A stretch of 64,000 nt of DNA from Pengzhenrongella frigida (GCF_004168625.1 NZ_SDWW01000005.1:1-64000); one strand, 5' to 3'. Positions 18,631-30,086 are shown, counted from the first letter of the stretch. Made by a program: numbers and translations. The notes: generated from the letters alone by a model not told the origin.

Positions 18631-18677
18631 GCATCGGATGATTACTAACTCGACCGACGGTAGGCATCGACTGATAA
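18631..18677. promoter_or_regulatory. probable TetR operator pair between the MFS and tetR genes
   Basis: Two copies of a 14-bp sequence, GCATCGGATGATTA (18631-18644) and GCATCGACTGATAA (18664-18677), match at 11 of 14 positions and start 33 bp apart (about three helical turns). Each contains an ATC-N4-GAT dyad. They lie between two divergent start codons and overlap probable promoter elements for both genes, as expected for binding of the adjacent TetR protein. Confidence 0.6.
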
Positions 18678-18678
18678 C

Positions 18679-19281
18679 ATGTCAAGGATGAACGAGGAAC
18701 TGGTTCGACGGATGACCGCAGGGGAGCGCCGGGAGCAGATCCTGCGGGCCGCCCTGACCGTGTTCGCCGCGGGGGGCTACTCCGGTACGACGACGGACCA
18801 GGTCGCGCGCGCGGCCAGGGTCTCCCAGCCGTACGTGGTGCGCCTGTTCGGGGGCAAGCAACAGCTGTTCGCCGAGGTCTACGAGCGGGCGAGCCGTCGC
18901 GTCCTCGAGGCGCTGGCCGCGGTCGCGCCCGGGCCCGAGGCCACGCGCGAGATGGGGGAGGCCTACGTGGGCCTGCTCGCCGACCGTGACCTGCTGCTGC
19001 TCCTGCTGCACGGGTTCGCCGCGGGCTCCGAGCCGGAGATCGGCCGGCTCGCCCGCCACACGCTCGGCGAGTCCTACCGCCTCTACCGGGAGCGCACCGG
19101 CGAGGGTGAGGACGAGGCGCGGGTCTTCGTGGCCCACGGGATGCTCATCAACGTCATGCTCGCGGTCGGTGCGCCCGAGCATGCCGGCGAGGACCTCGCG
19201 CTCGACGCGCTCACGGTGTGCACGTTCGGCAGCGGGCTGCCGGTCGCCCTCGCGGGTGCGCGCGCGGAGGTCGGGCGATGA
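18679..19281 (+). CDS. TetR/AcrR family transcriptional regulator
   Basis: A 200-residue repressor with an N-terminal helix-turn-helix (EQILRAALTVFAAGGYSGTTTDQVA, about 20-45, then VSQPYVVRLFGGKQQLF) and a divergent alpha-helical ligand-binding domain. It is divergent from the DHA2 exporter and probably represses it and itself through the direct-repeat operator. The start is ambiguous: ATG 18679 sits at the edge of the operator, ATG 18688 and 18712 are also possible. Its stop overlaps the truB start (ATGA), so this regulator is translationally coupled to a tRNA modification gene. Confidence 0.92.
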   Translation: MSRMNEELVRRMTAGERREQILRAALTVFAAGGYSGTTTDQVARAARVSQPYVVRLFGGKQQLFAEVYERASRRVLEALAAVAPGPEATREMGEAYVGLLADRDLLLLLLHGFAAGSEPEIGRLARHTLGESYRLYRERTGEGEDEARVFVAHGMLINVMLAVGAPEHAGEDLALDALTVCTFGSGLPVALAGARAEVGR

Positions 19282-20279
19282 CCGCCGCGGCGTCGCGCCC
19301 GCGGTCCGCACCCGGCGAACGGCCGCCCCGCCGCCCGACCGCCGCCGACGGTCTGGTCGTCGTCGACAAGCCCGCCGGCTGGACGAGCCACGACGTCGTG
19401 GCGCGCATGCGCCGGGTCGCGGGCACGCGCAAGGTCGGGCACGCCGGCACGCTCGACCCGATGGCCACCGGTGTCCTCGTGCTCGGCATCGGCCGGGCGA
19501 CCCGGCTGCTGACCTACGTGGTCGGTGCGGACAAGGAGTACGTCGCCACCATCCGGCTCGGCGTGGCCACCACGACCGACGATGCGGAGGGCGAGCTGCT
19601 CACCGCCGCCGACGCGTCCGCCGTCACCCGCGCGGCGATCGACGCCGGCGTCGCGGTCCTGACCGGCCCGATCGAGCAGGTCCCGAGCTCGGTCAGCGCG
19701 ATCAAGGTCGACGGCCAGCGTGCCTACGCCCGGGTCCGCAACGGCGAGCAGGTCGAGCTGGCCGCGCGGCCCGTGACCATCTCCCGGTTCGAGGTGCACG
19801 AGGTGCGCCCGGTGAGCCTGCCGGGCGATGCGATGCCCGCCGGCGCGATGCCCGACGGCGAGATCGTCGTCCTGGACGTCGACGTGACCGTGGTGTGCTC
19901 CTCGGGCACCTACATCCGGGCGCTCGCCCGCGACCTCGGCACCGCGCTCGGTGTCGGCGGGCACCTCACGGCGCTGCGCCGGACCCGGGTGGGCGGGTAC
20001 GGGCTGGCGGGATCCCGCACGCTCGACGAGCTCAAGAACCTCCCGGCGGACATGCCGCTCGACGTGCTCTCGCTCGCGGACGCGGCCCGGGCGACGTTCG
20101 TCGTGCGCGATCTCACCCCCGAGGAGGCCGCGGCGCTGTCGTACGGCAAGCGGATCGACGTCGGCGAGCAGCCCGTCGGCGAGACGGTGGCCGCCATCGC
20201 GCCCGACGGGACCCTGGTCGCCCTGCTCGAGGCGAGCGGGCCGCACGCCCGTCCGGTGCTGGTGTTCGCACCCGCCTGA
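19278..20279 (+). CDS. truB: tRNA pseudouridine-55 synthase TruB
   Basis: TruB makes pseudouridine 55 in the T-loop of tRNAs. The 333 residues contain the catalytic motif GHAGTLDPMATGVL with Asp60, the KVGH approach, and a C-terminal PUA-like domain (from about 260). The ATG at 19278 overlaps the tetR stop by four bases; the frame could extend 20 codons upstream inside tetR, but family alignment favours 19278. ribF follows after about 100 bases. Confidence 0.96.
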   Translation: MTAAASRPRSAPGERPPRRPTAADGLVVVDKPAGWTSHDVVARMRRVAGTRKVGHAGTLDPMATGVLVLGIGRATRLLTYVVGADKEYVATIRLGVATTTDDAEGELLTAADASAVTRAAIDAGVAVLTGPIEQVPSSVSAIKVDGQRAYARVRNGEQVELAARPVTISRFEVHEVRPVSLPGDAMPAGAMPDGEIVVLDVDVTVVCSSGTYIRALARDLGTALGVGGHLTALRRTRVGGYGLAGSRTLDELKNLPADMPLDVLSLADAARATFVVRDLTPEEAAALSYGKRIDVGEQPVGETVAAIAPDGTLVALLEASGPHARPVLVFAPA

Positions 20280-20375
20280 CGTCGGGCGAGCGGGCCGCGC
20301 CGTCGGGCGTGGCAGTCTTGTCCTCGCCTCCGCCCCATCTCCGTGAGCGGACGCCCACACACACCGGGAGTGATC

Positions 20376-21437
20376 GTGCATCGCTGGACCGACCTTTCCC
20401 AGGTCCCCACGGGATTCGGGCCGTCGGTTGTCACGCTCGGCAACTTCGACGGCGTGCATCGCGGGCACCGCAGCGTGCTGACCCGGATGGTCGCCGACGC
20501 GCGCGCCGTCGGGGCGCAGGCCGTGGCGGTCACGTTCTCGCCGCACCCCGCGCAGGTGCACCACCCCGACACCGCTCCGCCGCTGCTGACGGGCGTCGAC
20601 GACCGGCTCGCGCTGCTCGAGCGCACCGGCCTCGACGCCGTCCTGCTGCTGCACTACACGCTCGACTTCGCGCGGCAGACGCCCGAGGAGTTCGTCAGCC
20701 GGTACCTCGTGGACGCGCTCGGTGCGCGGACCGTGGTGGTCGGGCGCGACGTCCGGTTCGGCTGGGGCAATGCCGGTGACCTCACCACGATGACCAAGCT
20801 GGGGGAGCGGTACGGGTTCACGGTCGAGGTCATCGAGGACCTCGCGGCCGAGCAGGAGCCTTCCGACCTGCGTGGCAACACCCCGCAGGACGAGCGGCTG
20901 CGGCATGTCGCCGACCCGCTGCACCGGCGCTGGTCGTCGACCTGGGTCCGTGAGCTGCTGATCGAGGGCCGGGTGACCGCGGCCGCCACGGTGCTGGGCC
21001 GCCCGCACCGGGTGCGCGGCGTCGTCGTGCACGGCGACGCCCGCGGGCGCGAGCTCGGCTTCCCGACGGCGAACCTCGGCCCCGAGGTCGCCGGGATGGT
21101 CCCGGCCGACGGCGTCTACGCCGGCTGGCTGCGCCGGCTCGCTCCGCCCGCCGGGGGTGGGGCGGTGGCCGACCCGGCCGACGTCGTGCTGCCCGCGGCG
21201 ATCTCGATCGGCACCAACCCGACGTTCGACGGGGTCACGCAGCGGATCGAGGCCTACGCGCTCGACCGGACCGATCTGGACCTGTACGGCGAGGAGGTCG
21301 CGTTCGAGTTCGTCGCTCATCTGCGGCCCACCTTGCGCTTCGACTCGGTCGACGAGCTCGTCGTGCAGATGCGCGAAGACGTCGATCGGGCGCGCGACCT
21401 GCTGGCCGATGCGGGTGGCCCGCCGACTGACTGGTAA
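20376..21437 (+). CDS. ribF: bifunctional riboflavin kinase/FAD synthetase
   Basis: RibF phosphorylates riboflavin to FMN and adenylates FMN to FAD. The 353 residues show the nucleotidyltransferase motif [11 protein letters not shown] (about 21-31) in the N-terminal FAD synthetase domain and the riboflavin kinase motif ELGFPTANL (about 225-233). GTG 20376 was chosen because GGGAG lies six bases upstream; GTG 20370 and a start at 20343 are alternatives. No FMN riboswitch is visible upstream. Confidence 0.95.
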   Translation: MHRWTDLSQVPTGFGPSVVTLGNFDGVHRGHRSVLTRMVADARAVGAQAVAVTFSPHPAQVHHPDTAPPLLTGVDDRLALLERTGLDAVLLLHYTLDFARQTPEEFVSRYLVDALGARTVVVGRDVRFGWGNAGDLTTMTKLGERYGFTVEVIEDLAAEQEPSDLRGNTPQDERLRHVADPLHRRWSSTWVRELLIEGRVTAAATVLGRPHRVRGVVVHGDARGRELGFPTANLGPEVAGMVPADGVYAGWLRRLAPPAGGGAVADPADVVLPAAISIGTNPTFDGVTQRIEAYALDRTDLDLYGEEVAFEFVAHLRPTLRFDSVDELVVQMREDVDRARDLLADAGGPPTDW

Positions 21438-21440
21438 CAT
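21435..21440 (+). promoter_or_regulatory. possible -10 box of rpsO
   Basis: TAACAT overlaps the ribF stop codon and would start a transcript with a leader of about 80 bases ahead of rpsO, which has a normal AGGAGA ribosome binding site. No clear -35. Confidence 0.3.
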
Positions 21441-21526
21441 CGGGTCGCCGTCAGATCGGCCGCGGACCCAGAGCGCTCGGGTGGATATGCCCCAGAGCAC
21501 CGCGCAGCGAGACAACTAGGAGAGCC

Positions 21527-21796
21527 GTGCCCCTCGAAGCAGCCAAGAAGCAGTCCATCATGACGGATTTCGCCACGCACGAGGGCGACACCGGATCCCC
21601 GGAGGTCCAGATCGCGATGATGACGCAGCGCATCACCGACCTGACCGCGCACCTCCAGGAGCACAAGCACGACCACCACAGCCGTCGGGGCCTGCTCCTC
21701 ATCGTGGGTAAGCGTCGCCGCATGCTCAGCTACCTCAAGCGCATCGACATCAACCGGTACCGCGCCCTCATCGGGCGCCTCGGCCTGCGTCGCTAG
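21527..21796 (+). CDS. rpsO: 30S ribosomal protein S15
   Basis: S15 binds the central domain of 16S rRNA early in 30S assembly. The 89 residues are standard length, with the family features [16 protein letters not shown] (about 15-30), the HHSRRGLL loop (about 50-57) and a basic C-terminus. GTG at 21527 has AGGAGA 3-8 bases upstream. It is followed by a strong hairpin and then pnp, the usual rpsO-pnp pair. Confidence 0.98.
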   Translation: MPLEAAKKQSIMTDFATHEGDTGSPEVQIAMMTQRITDLTAHLQEHKHDHHSRRGLLLIVGKRRRMLSYLKRIDINRYRALIGRLGLRR

Positions 21797-21806
21797 TCAC
21801 GCCACA

Positions 21807-21837
21807 CCAGCCCGGACCTCACCGAGGTCCGGGCTGG
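21807..21837 (+). terminator. hairpin after rpsO
   Basis: A perfect 13-bp GC-rich stem (21807-21819 with 21825-21837) and 5-base loop begin 10 bases after the rpsO stop. There is no U-tract, so it may be a partial terminator or an mRNA 3' end stabiliser between rpsO and pnp. Confidence 0.65.
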
Positions 21838-21839
21838 CC

Positions 21840-21949
21840 CCGTGTGGGGCCTCGCGCCCCGCGCACACGGAGTTGGAGAAACCACGCGTCGTCCCGGCCC
21901 GTGGAGGTCCTCGGTAGTGGCTCGCGAAGGCACGGCTTTCGCGGACCTC
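21840..21949 (+). promoter_or_regulatory. structured leader of pnp
   Basis: Two further hairpins follow the rpsO terminator. One pairs CCGTGTG (21840-21846) with CACACGG (21864-21870), with GGGC/GCCC inside. The other pairs GAGGTC (21904-21909) with GACCTC (21944-21949) and CGCGAA (21923-21928) with TTCGCG (21938-21943). Long leader stems before pnp are sites of RNase cleavage and PNPase autoregulation in E. coli; a similar role here is inference. Confidence 0.45.
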
Positions 21950-22001
21950 GATCGAAGATCGCCGCGGACTGTCGGCGCCTTCACGAAAGAGGAGGGTACC
22001 C

Positions 22002-24218
22002 ATGGAGGGTCCCGAGATCGAGTTCAGCGAAGCCATCATCGACAACGGCAAGTTCGGGACGCGCACCGTGCGTTTCGAGACCGGCCGCCTCGCCCGTCAG
22101 GCCGCCGGCTCCGCCGTCGCGTACCTGGACGGCGACACCATGCTGCTGTCGGCCACGACGGCCGGCAAGTACCCCAAGGACCAGTTCGACTTCTTCCCCC
22201 TGACGATCGACGTCGAGGAGCGGATGTACGCCGCGGGTCGCATCCCCGGCTCGTTCTTCCGCCGCGAGGGCCGCCCCTCCACCGAGGCGATCCTGGCCTG
22301 CCGCCTGATCGACCGCCCGCTGCGCCCCACGTTCGCCAAGGGCCTGCGCAACGAGGTGCAGGTCGTCATCACCGTCATGGCACTCAACCCCGACGACGCG
22401 TACGACACGCTCGCGATCAACGCCGCGTCGCTGTCGACGCAGCTCTCCGGCCTGCCGTTCACCGGCCCGATCGCCGGCGTGCGCATCGCGCTCGTCGACG
22501 GCCAGTGGGTCGCCTTCCCGAAGTACACCCAGAAGGAGCGGGCCGTCTTCGAGATGGTCGTCGCCGGTCGCGTCGTCGGTGACGACGTCGCGATCATGAT
22601 GGTCGAGGCCGAGGCCACGAACGACTCGTGGAACCTCATCAGCGAAGGCGCCACCGCGCCGACCGAGGCCGTCGTGGCCGAGGGCCTCGAGGCCGCCAAG
22701 CCGTTCCTCAAGGCGCTCTGCGACGCGCAGGCCGATCTGGCCGCTCGCGCCGCCAAGCCGGTCCGCGAGTTCCCGCGCTTCCTCGACTACCAGGACGACA
22801 CCTACGCGGCCGTCAAGGCCGTCGTCGAGGCCGACCTCACCGTGGCGCTCACCATCGCGGACAAGCAGGACCGCGAGAACCGCCTCGACGAGATCAAGGC
22901 TGCGGCGCTCACGCAGCTCTCCGGCGAGTTCGCCGGTCGCGAGAAGGAGCTGTCGGCCTCGGTTCGCGCCCTGACCAAGGCGCTCGTGCGTCACCGCGTC
23001 CTCACCGACGGCGTGCGCATGGACGGCCGCGGGCTCGCGGACATCCGCACCCTGTCGGCCGAGGTCGAGGTCCTGCCGCGCGTGCACGGTTCGGCGCTGT
23101 TCGAGCGCGGCGAGACCCAGATCCTGGGCGTCACCACGCTGAACATGCTCCGCATGGAGCAGCAGCTCGACACGCTCTCCCCGGAGACGCGCAAGCGCTA
23201 CATGCACAACTACAACTTCCCGCCGTACTCGACCGGTGAGACCGGTCGCGTGGGTTCGCCCAAGCGTCGCGAGATCGGACACGGCGCGCTCGCCGAGCGG
23301 GCCCTCATGCCGGTGCTGCCCACGCGTGAGGAGTTCCCCTACGCGATCCGCCAGGTCTCCGAGGCGCTCGGCTCCAACGGCTCGACGTCGATGGGCTCGG
23401 TCTGCGCCTCGACGCTGTCGCTGCTCAACGCCGGTGTCCCGCTCAAGGCGCCCGTCGCCGGCATCGCGATGGGCCTCGTGTCCGACGTGTTCGAGGGCAA
23501 GCCGCGCTACGCGGCCCTCACGGACATCCTCGGCGCCGAGGACGCGTTCGGTGACATGGACTTCAAGGTCGCCGGAACCCGCGACTTCATCACCGCGATC
23601 CAGCTCGACACCAAGCTCGACGGCCTCCCGGCCTCGGTCCTGGCTGCCGCGCTGACCCAGGCGCGCGACGCACGGCTCGCGATCCTCGACGTCCTGGCCG
23701 AGGCCATCGACGTCCCGGACGAGATGTCCCCGTTCGCGCCCCGCGTCATCTCGGTGAAGGTCCCCGTCGACAAGATCGGCGAGGTCATCGGCCCGAAGGG
23801 CAAGATGATCAACCAGATCCAGGAGGAGACCGGCGCCACGATCTCGATCGAGGACGACGGCACGGTCTACATCGGCGCCACCGACGGACCGTCGGCGGAG
23901 GCCGCCCGGGCGGCGATCAACGCGATCGCCAACCCGATGATGCCGGAGATCGGCGAGCGTTTCGTCGGCACCGTCGTCAAGACGACGCCGTTCGGCGCCT
24001 TCATCTCGCTGTCCCCGGGCAAGGACGGACTGCTGCACATCTCGCAGATCCGCAAGCTGGTGGGCGGCAAGCGCGTCGAGAACGTCGACGACGTGCTGTC
24101 CATCGGCCAGAAGGTCCAGGTCGAGATCGGTGAGATCGACCCGCGCGGCAAGCTCTCGCTGCACGCCGTCGTGGACGAGGACGCGGCCGACGCGGCCCCG
24201 GCCGACGCCAACGCCTGA
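22002..24218 (+). CDS. pnp: polyribonucleotide nucleotidyltransferase (PNPase)
   Basis: PNPase degrades RNA phosphorolytically from the 3' end and can synthesise tails. The 738 residues contain two RNase PH domains separated by an alpha-helical domain, a KH domain ([19 protein letters not shown], about 590) and an S1 domain ([17 protein letters not shown], about 655). The ATG at 22002 follows AGAGGAGGG. The gene is one base from the M16 peptidase gene downstream, an arrangement common in actinobacteria. Confidence 0.98.
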   Translation: MEGPEIEFSEAIIDNGKFGTRTVRFETGRLARQAAGSAVAYLDGDTMLLSATTAGKYPKDQFDFFPLTIDVEERMYAAGRIPGSFFRREGRPSTEAILACRLIDRPLRPTFAKGLRNEVQVVITVMALNPDDAYDTLAINAASLSTQLSGLPFTGPIAGVRIALVDGQWVAFPKYTQKERAVFEMVVAGRVVGDDVAIMMVEAEATNDSWNLISEGATAPTEAVVAEGLEAAKPFLKALCDAQADLAARAAKPVREFPRFLDYQDDTYAAVKAVVEADLTVALTIADKQDRENRLDEIKAAALTQLSGEFAGREKELSASVRALTKALVRHRVLTDGVRMDGRGLADIRTLSAEVEVLPRVHGSALFERGETQILGVTTLNMLRMEQQLDTLSPETRKRYMHNYNFPPYSTGETGRVGSPKRREIGHGALAERALMPVLPTREEFPYAIRQVSEALGSNGSTSMGSVCASTLSLLNAGVPLKAPVAGIAMGLVSDVFEGKPRYAALTDILGAEDAFGDMDFKVAGTRDFITAIQLDTKLDGLPASVLAAALTQARDARLAILDVLAEAIDVPDEMSPFAPRVISVKVPVDKIGEVIGPKGKMINQIQEETGATISIEDDGTVYIGATDGPSAEAARAAINAIANPMMPEIGERFVGTVVKTTPFGAFISLSPGKDGLLHISQIRKLVGGKRVENVDDVLSIGQKVQVEIGEIDPRGKLSLHAVVDEDAADAAPADANA

Positions 24219-24219
24219 C

Positions 24220-26360
<2,141 letters not shown>

Positions 26361-26366
26361 CCGGCC

Positions 26367-26828
26367 ATGACCGCGATCCGACGGCGCTGGCTCCCTCGGC
26401 TGGGGGCCATGGCCCTGACCGGGCTGCTCGGGCTCTACGTGGCCCTCGTCGCGTCCCGCGCGGTCGCGCTGATGCGCACCGGCGAACCGGTCGGGGTGGC
26501 GCTCGGGGTCGCGTTCCTCGTGCTCCCCGTGATCGCGATCTGGTTCGTGGTGCGCGAGTGGCGGCTGGCGGTCGCGGGCCAACGGATGGCGGACGAGCTC
26601 GCAGGGCAGGGCGAGCTCCAGGTCGATGACCTGCCGCGCTCGCCGAGCGGGCGCATCGACCGGGCCGCCGCGCGGGTGGCGTTCGAGGACGTCCGGCGCG
26701 AGGCCGAGGCGAACCGTGGCGACTGGGCCGCCTGGTACCGGCTCGCGTTTGCGTACGACGCCGCGGGGGACCGCAAACGCGCCCGGGAGGCCCTGCGCCG
26801 CGCGGCCGGGCTGCACCGCGCGGGCTGA
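26367..26828 (+). CDS. small membrane protein with TPR-like C-terminus
   Basis: A 153-residue protein with two predicted membrane segments (about 14-34 and 44-63) and a cytoplasmic C-terminal part ending in a single tetratricopeptide-like repeat (AWYRLAFAYDAAGDRKRAREALRRA). It starts 6 bases after dapB and is probably co-transcribed with it. Similar proteins are found next to dapB in related actinobacteria; no function is known. Confidence 0.75.
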   Translation: MTAIRRRWLPRLGAMALTGLLGLYVALVASRAVALMRTGEPVGVALGVAFLVLPVIAIWFVVREWRLAVAGQRMADELAGQGELQVDDLPRSPSGRIDRAAARVAFEDVRREAEANRGDWAAWYRLAFAYDAAGDRKRAREALRRAAGLHRAG

Positions 26829-26835
26829 GCACGTC

Positions 26836-26862
26836 AGGTCGGCGAGTACCGCTCGGCGACCT
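26836..26862. terminator. hairpin between convergent genes
   Basis: AGGTCG-g-CGAG (26836-26846) pairs with CTCG-g-CGACCT (26852-26862), a 10-bp stem with one mismatch and a 5-base loop, located between the stops of the membrane protein and the acetyltransferase. Probably a two-way terminator. Confidence 0.6.
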
Positions 26863-27418
26863 ACAGCTCGGCGGACCAGCGGTGCTCGGACACGGTGCGG
26901 TCCGGGGTCGGGCCGGTAGCGAGCTCCCGGGTGGTGTCGTCCGGGCCGAGACCGGACGAGCGCAGGAACTGCGCTCGTGCGGAGTCGCCGTCGAGGACCC
27001 AGGCGACGAGATAGGTCGCACCGTCCTGCCGCAGCAGGTCGACCGTGGCCGCGAGGAGCCGCGAGCCGTGGCCGGTGCGCTGAGAGCGCTCCGCGACCTC
27101 GAGCGCCAGCAGCTCGCCGCCGGGGGCCGCGAGCGGCGTCGCCTCGTCCGCCGACAGGGGCCGCACGGACGCGAAACCGACGACCGTGGCGCCCTCGCAC
27201 GCGGCGAGCACGCGGTATCCCGCCCCGGGCGGCGTGCGGATCGCGGCCGCCCAGCGCGCCTCGAAGACCGCCGGGTCCAGGCTGTCGAGGGCCGCCGATC
27301 CGAGCACGTCGGCATGCCCGGACCGCCAGGCCGCGAGCTGGATCTCGGTGATGGACACCTCGTCACCGGGTACCGCCGGGCGGACCGAGACGTCGGCGTG
27401 CTCGCTGAACAGGGCCAT
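26861..27418 (-). CDS. GNAT family N-acetyltransferase
   Basis: A 185-residue single-domain GNAT protein. The acetyl-CoA binding motif is ALEVAERSQRTGHGSRLLAA (about 106-125), preceded by a beta strand LLALEV; the C-terminal strand YLVAWVLDGDSARAQFLRSSGL matches GNAT motif B. The substrate is unknown. No ribosome binding site is evident before the ATG at 27418. It lies downstream of azlCD on the same strand with a 44-base gap. Confidence 0.85.
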   Translation of the reverse strand: MALFSEHADVSVRPAVPGDEVSITEIQLAAWRSGHADVLGSAALDSLDPAVFEARWAAAIRTPPGAGYRVLAACEGATVVGFASVRPLSADEATPLAAPGGELLALEVAERSQRTGHGSRLLAATVDLLRQDGATYLVAWVLDGDSARAQFLRSSGLGPDDTTRELATGPTPDRTVSEHRWSAEL

Positions 27419-27462
27419 CAGCGGGCCGGGACGAGGGAAGGAGGCATGGGCACGGGGGCAGG

Positions 27463-27780
27463 CTATCCCAGCGCGCGCAGGCCGGCGGCGGTCGCTGCCG
27501 CAGCGATCACCACGACGATGAACGGCGCGCGCAGGGCGAGCGCCACGGCGGCCACGACCAGCGCGGGCAGGCGCGCGTCGAGCACGACGTGGTACCCGGA
27601 GGTCAGGGTCTGCACCGCCACGAGCGCCGCGAGCAGCGCGACGGTCACGAGTGACGCGGTGCGAGCGACCCGCGGGTCGGCGAGCCAGTGCTCGGGCACG
27701 AGGTGGCCGACCAGCTTGAGGGCGAAGACCACGCCCGAGGCTGCCAGGAGGGCGAGCCAGGTCATCGTCCCGGTGCTCAC
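27463..27780 (-). CDS. azlD: AzlD family branched-chain amino acid transport protein
   Basis: A 105-residue hydrophobic protein with about four membrane segments, typical of AzlD (YgaH-like), the small subunit of the AzlCD exporter for branched-chain amino acids. The GTG at 27780 overlaps the azlC stop by four bases, the usual azlC-azlD coupling. A longer frame to 28101 is only azlC sequence read in another frame. Confidence 0.88.
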   Translation of the reverse strand: MSTGTMTWLALLAASGVVFALKLVGHLVPEHWLADPRVARTASLVTVALLAALVAVQTLTSGYHVVLDARLPALVVAAVALALRAPFIVVVIAAAATAAGLRALG

Positions 27781-28487
27781 GAGACCTCCCGCAGATCGGC
27801 GGCGGCCTGCTGCCGGGGCGTCTGGGGCCGGGTCCAGCCGATCACGACCGCCACGAGGGCGGCCGCGAGCACGCCGACCCCCGGGGGCGTGATCGGCGTC
27901 AGCCCGAGGGCGACGACGACGGCCGCCAGCGCGGTCAGCTGCGCGGTCCGCCCGGCCAGGCGCGGCCACACCAGGGCGAGGAACGCGGCCGGCGCCGCGG
28001 CGTCGAGCCCGTACCGGCGAGGATCCCCGAGGGCGTCGCCGAGCACGGCCCCGGCCACCGTGCAGGCGTTCCAGGCCACGAACACCCCGATCCCGGTCCA
28101 CCAGAACCCGGCCCGGTTCGCGAGCGGCGTCGGCTGCGCCGTGCCGACCGCGGTGGACTCGTCGATCGTCAGGTGGGCCGCGAGCGGGCGTCGCCAGCCG
28201 GTCGCACCCAGCAGGGGGGCGACCCGCACGCCGTAGAGCGCGTTGCGCGCCCCGAGCAGCCCGGCGGTGGCCACGGCCGCCAGCGGCGTGCCGCCCGCGC
28301 CGAGGACACCGATGAACGCGAACTGCGAGCCGCCCGAGAACATCAGGGCGCTCAGGGCGATCGTCTGCGGCAGGCTGAGGCCCGCGGCCACGGCGAGCGC
28401 GCCGAACGAGACGCCGTACAGCCCGGTCGCCACGGACACGCTCACGGCCTGCCGGACGGCGGTCCGGGCGCGGGGATCGTCGATCAC
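27777..28487 (-). CDS. azlC: AzlC family branched-chain amino acid transporter
   Basis: A 236-residue membrane protein with five or more hydrophobic segments and the AzlC-type conserved region SALMFSGGSQFAFIGVL (about 46-62) followed by ARNALYGVR (about 81-89). AzlCD exports branched-chain amino acids and analogues. The GTG at 28487 is supported by TAGCCT ending 7 bases upstream. It is followed by azlD with a GTGA overlap. Confidence 0.92.
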   Translation of the reverse strand: MIDDPRARTAVRQAVSVSVATGLYGVSFGALAVAAGLSLPQTIALSALMFSGGSQFAFIGVLGAGGTPLAAVATAGLLGARNALYGVRVAPLLGATGWRRPLAAHLTIDESTAVGTAQPTPLANRAGFWWTGIGVFVAWNACTVAGAVLGDALGDPRRYGLDAAAPAAFLALVWPRLAGRTAQLTALAAVVVALGLTPITPPGVGVLAAALVAVVIGWTRPQTPRQQAAADLREVS

Positions 28488-28494
28488 GCGGGTC

Positions 28495-28500
28495 AGGCTA
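28495..28500 (-). promoter_or_regulatory. -10 box of azlC
   Basis: TAGCCT on the minus strand ends 7 bases before the azlC GTG, implying a leaderless mRNA. Confidence 0.5.
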
Positions 28501-28540
28501 TCGTCGCCGCGTTCCTGACCCCCTCGCGGTCCAGACGTCC

Positions 28541-30013
28541 TTACAGCGCCACGTACACGCTCTCGAGGTACTCCTCGATGCCGGCCTCGCCGCCCTCGCG
28601 CCCCAGGCCCGAGGACTTCACGCCACCGAACGGCGCGCTCGCGTCGGAGACCATGCCGCGGTTGAGCCCGAGCATCCCGGCCTCGATCTGCTCGGCGACC
28701 CGGAAGGCGCGCCCGATGTCGCGCGTGTAGGCGTAGGCGACCAGCCCGAACTCGGTCGAGTTCGCCATGGTGAGCGCCTCGTCCTCGTCGGCGAACGTCA
28801 CGATCGGTGCGACCGGCCCGAAGACCTCCTCACGCACGATCCGCGAGTCGGGGCTCACCCCGGTGAGCACCGTGGGCTCGTAGAACCAGCCGGCCCGGCG
28901 GGGGCGGTCGCCACCCGTGGTGACCCGAGCGCCGTCGTCCACCGCCTCGGTGACCCACCGGTCGACCCGGTCGACGGCCTTCTCCTCGATCAGCGGGCCG
29001 ACCGTGGTGCCCACGGACGCCCCGTGCCCGACGACGAGCGCCTCGAACGCGGCCGTCAGCCCCGCCGCGAACTCCTTCGCGACCGACTCGTGCACCAGGA
29101 ACCGGTTCGCCGCGACGCAGGTCTGACCGGCGTTGCGCATCTTGGCGGCGACCGCGCCGGTGACCGCGGCGGGGATGTCGGCGTCCTCGAACACGAGGAA
29201 CGGCGCGTTGCCGCCGAGCTCCATCGAGGTGCGCAGCACGCCCTCGGCCGCGCCGCGCAGCAGCACGCGGCCGACCTCGGTCGAGCCGGTGAACGAGAGC
29301 TTGCGCAGCCGGGAGTCGGCCAGCAACGGTTCGACCAGCCGGCTCGACGACGACGTCGGCACGACGTTGATCACCCCGGTGGGCAGCCCCCGCTCGGCGA
29401 GCTCGGCCCGGACGACCTCGGCGAACAGCGCCGTCGTCAGCGGGGTGAGCCCGGCCGGCTTGATCACGACGGTGCACCCCGCGGCGAGCGCGGGGGCCAC
29501 CTTGCGGGTGATCATCGCGATCGGGAAGTTCCACGGCGTGATGAGCAGCGCGGGGCCGACCGGCCGGCGCAGCACGAGCTGGCGGTTGGCACCCGACGGC
29601 GCGGTGCGGGTCAGCCCGTTGATCCGCACGGCCTGCTCGGAGTACCAGCGCACGTACTCCGCGGCGTAGACCACCTCCGCGCGGGACTCGGCCAGCGGCT
29701 TGCCGCCCTCGGCGGTCACCAGGGCCGCGAAGTCGTCGATCCGGGCGATCAGGGTCTGGAACACGGCCCGCAGCAGCTCGCCGCGTTCCCGCGGGGCCAC
29801 GGCGCGCCAGGCGGGCAGGGCGGCATCGGCCGCCGCGAGGGCCGCGAGCCCGTCCTGCGGGGTCGCGTCGGCCACGTCGAAGAGGATCTCGCCGGTGCCG
29901 GGATCGCCGACGGGGAACGTCCCGCCCCCGGTCGCGGGGCGCCAGGCCCCGTCGATGAGCAGGCCGGTCGGGAGGTGTGCCGCCACGGTGGGGGGCAGGG
30001 TCGGCGTCGACAT
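28541..30013 (-). CDS. gabD: NAD(P)-dependent succinate-semialdehyde dehydrogenase
   Basis: A 490-residue aldehyde dehydrogenase of the GabD type, oxidising succinate semialdehyde to succinate. Catalytic Asn162 (TPWNFP), Lys185 (VIKPA), Glu265 (ELGGNAP) and nucleophile Cys299 (NAGQTCVAANRF) are all present. The ATG at 30013 gives the family start; the frame extends 23 codons upstream without similarity. GabD is 25 kb from gabT, so the two halves of the GABA shunt are not in one operon. An AATACT box lies 7 bases before the ATG. Confidence 0.9.
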   Translation of the reverse strand: MSTPTLPPTVAAHLPTGLLIDGAWRPATGGGTFPVGDPGTGEILFDVADATPQDGLAALAAADAALPAWRAVAPRERGELLRAVFQTLIARIDDFAALVTAEGGKPLAESRAEVVYAAEYVRWYSEQAVRINGLTRTAPSGANRQLVLRRPVGPALLITPWNFPIAMITRKVAPALAAGCTVVIKPAGLTPLTTALFAEVVRAELAERGLPTGVINVVPTSSSSRLVEPLLADSRLRKLSFTGSTEVGRVLLRGAAEGVLRTSMELGGNAPFLVFEDADIPAAVTGAVAAKMRNAGQTCVAANRFLVHESVAKEFAAGLTAAFEALVVGHGASVGTTVGPLIEEKAVDRVDRWVTEAVDDGARVTTGGDRPRRAGWFYEPTVLTGVSPDSRIVREEVFGPVAPIVTFADEDEALTMANSTEFGLVAYAYTRDIGRAFRVAEQIEAGMLGLNRGMVSDASAPFGGVKSSGLGREGGEAGIEEYLESVYVAL

Positions 30014-30020
30014 AGGCGTC

Positions 30021-30026
30021 AGTATT
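30021..30026 (-). promoter_or_regulatory. possible -10 box of gabD
   Basis: AATACT on the minus strand ends 7 bases before the gabD ATG. Confidence 0.35.
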
Positions 30027-30086
30027 GCCCCCCGGCGCCGCCAGCGCCGCACGAATCCGCCCGAAGCTGCCCGAAGCCGCACGACC

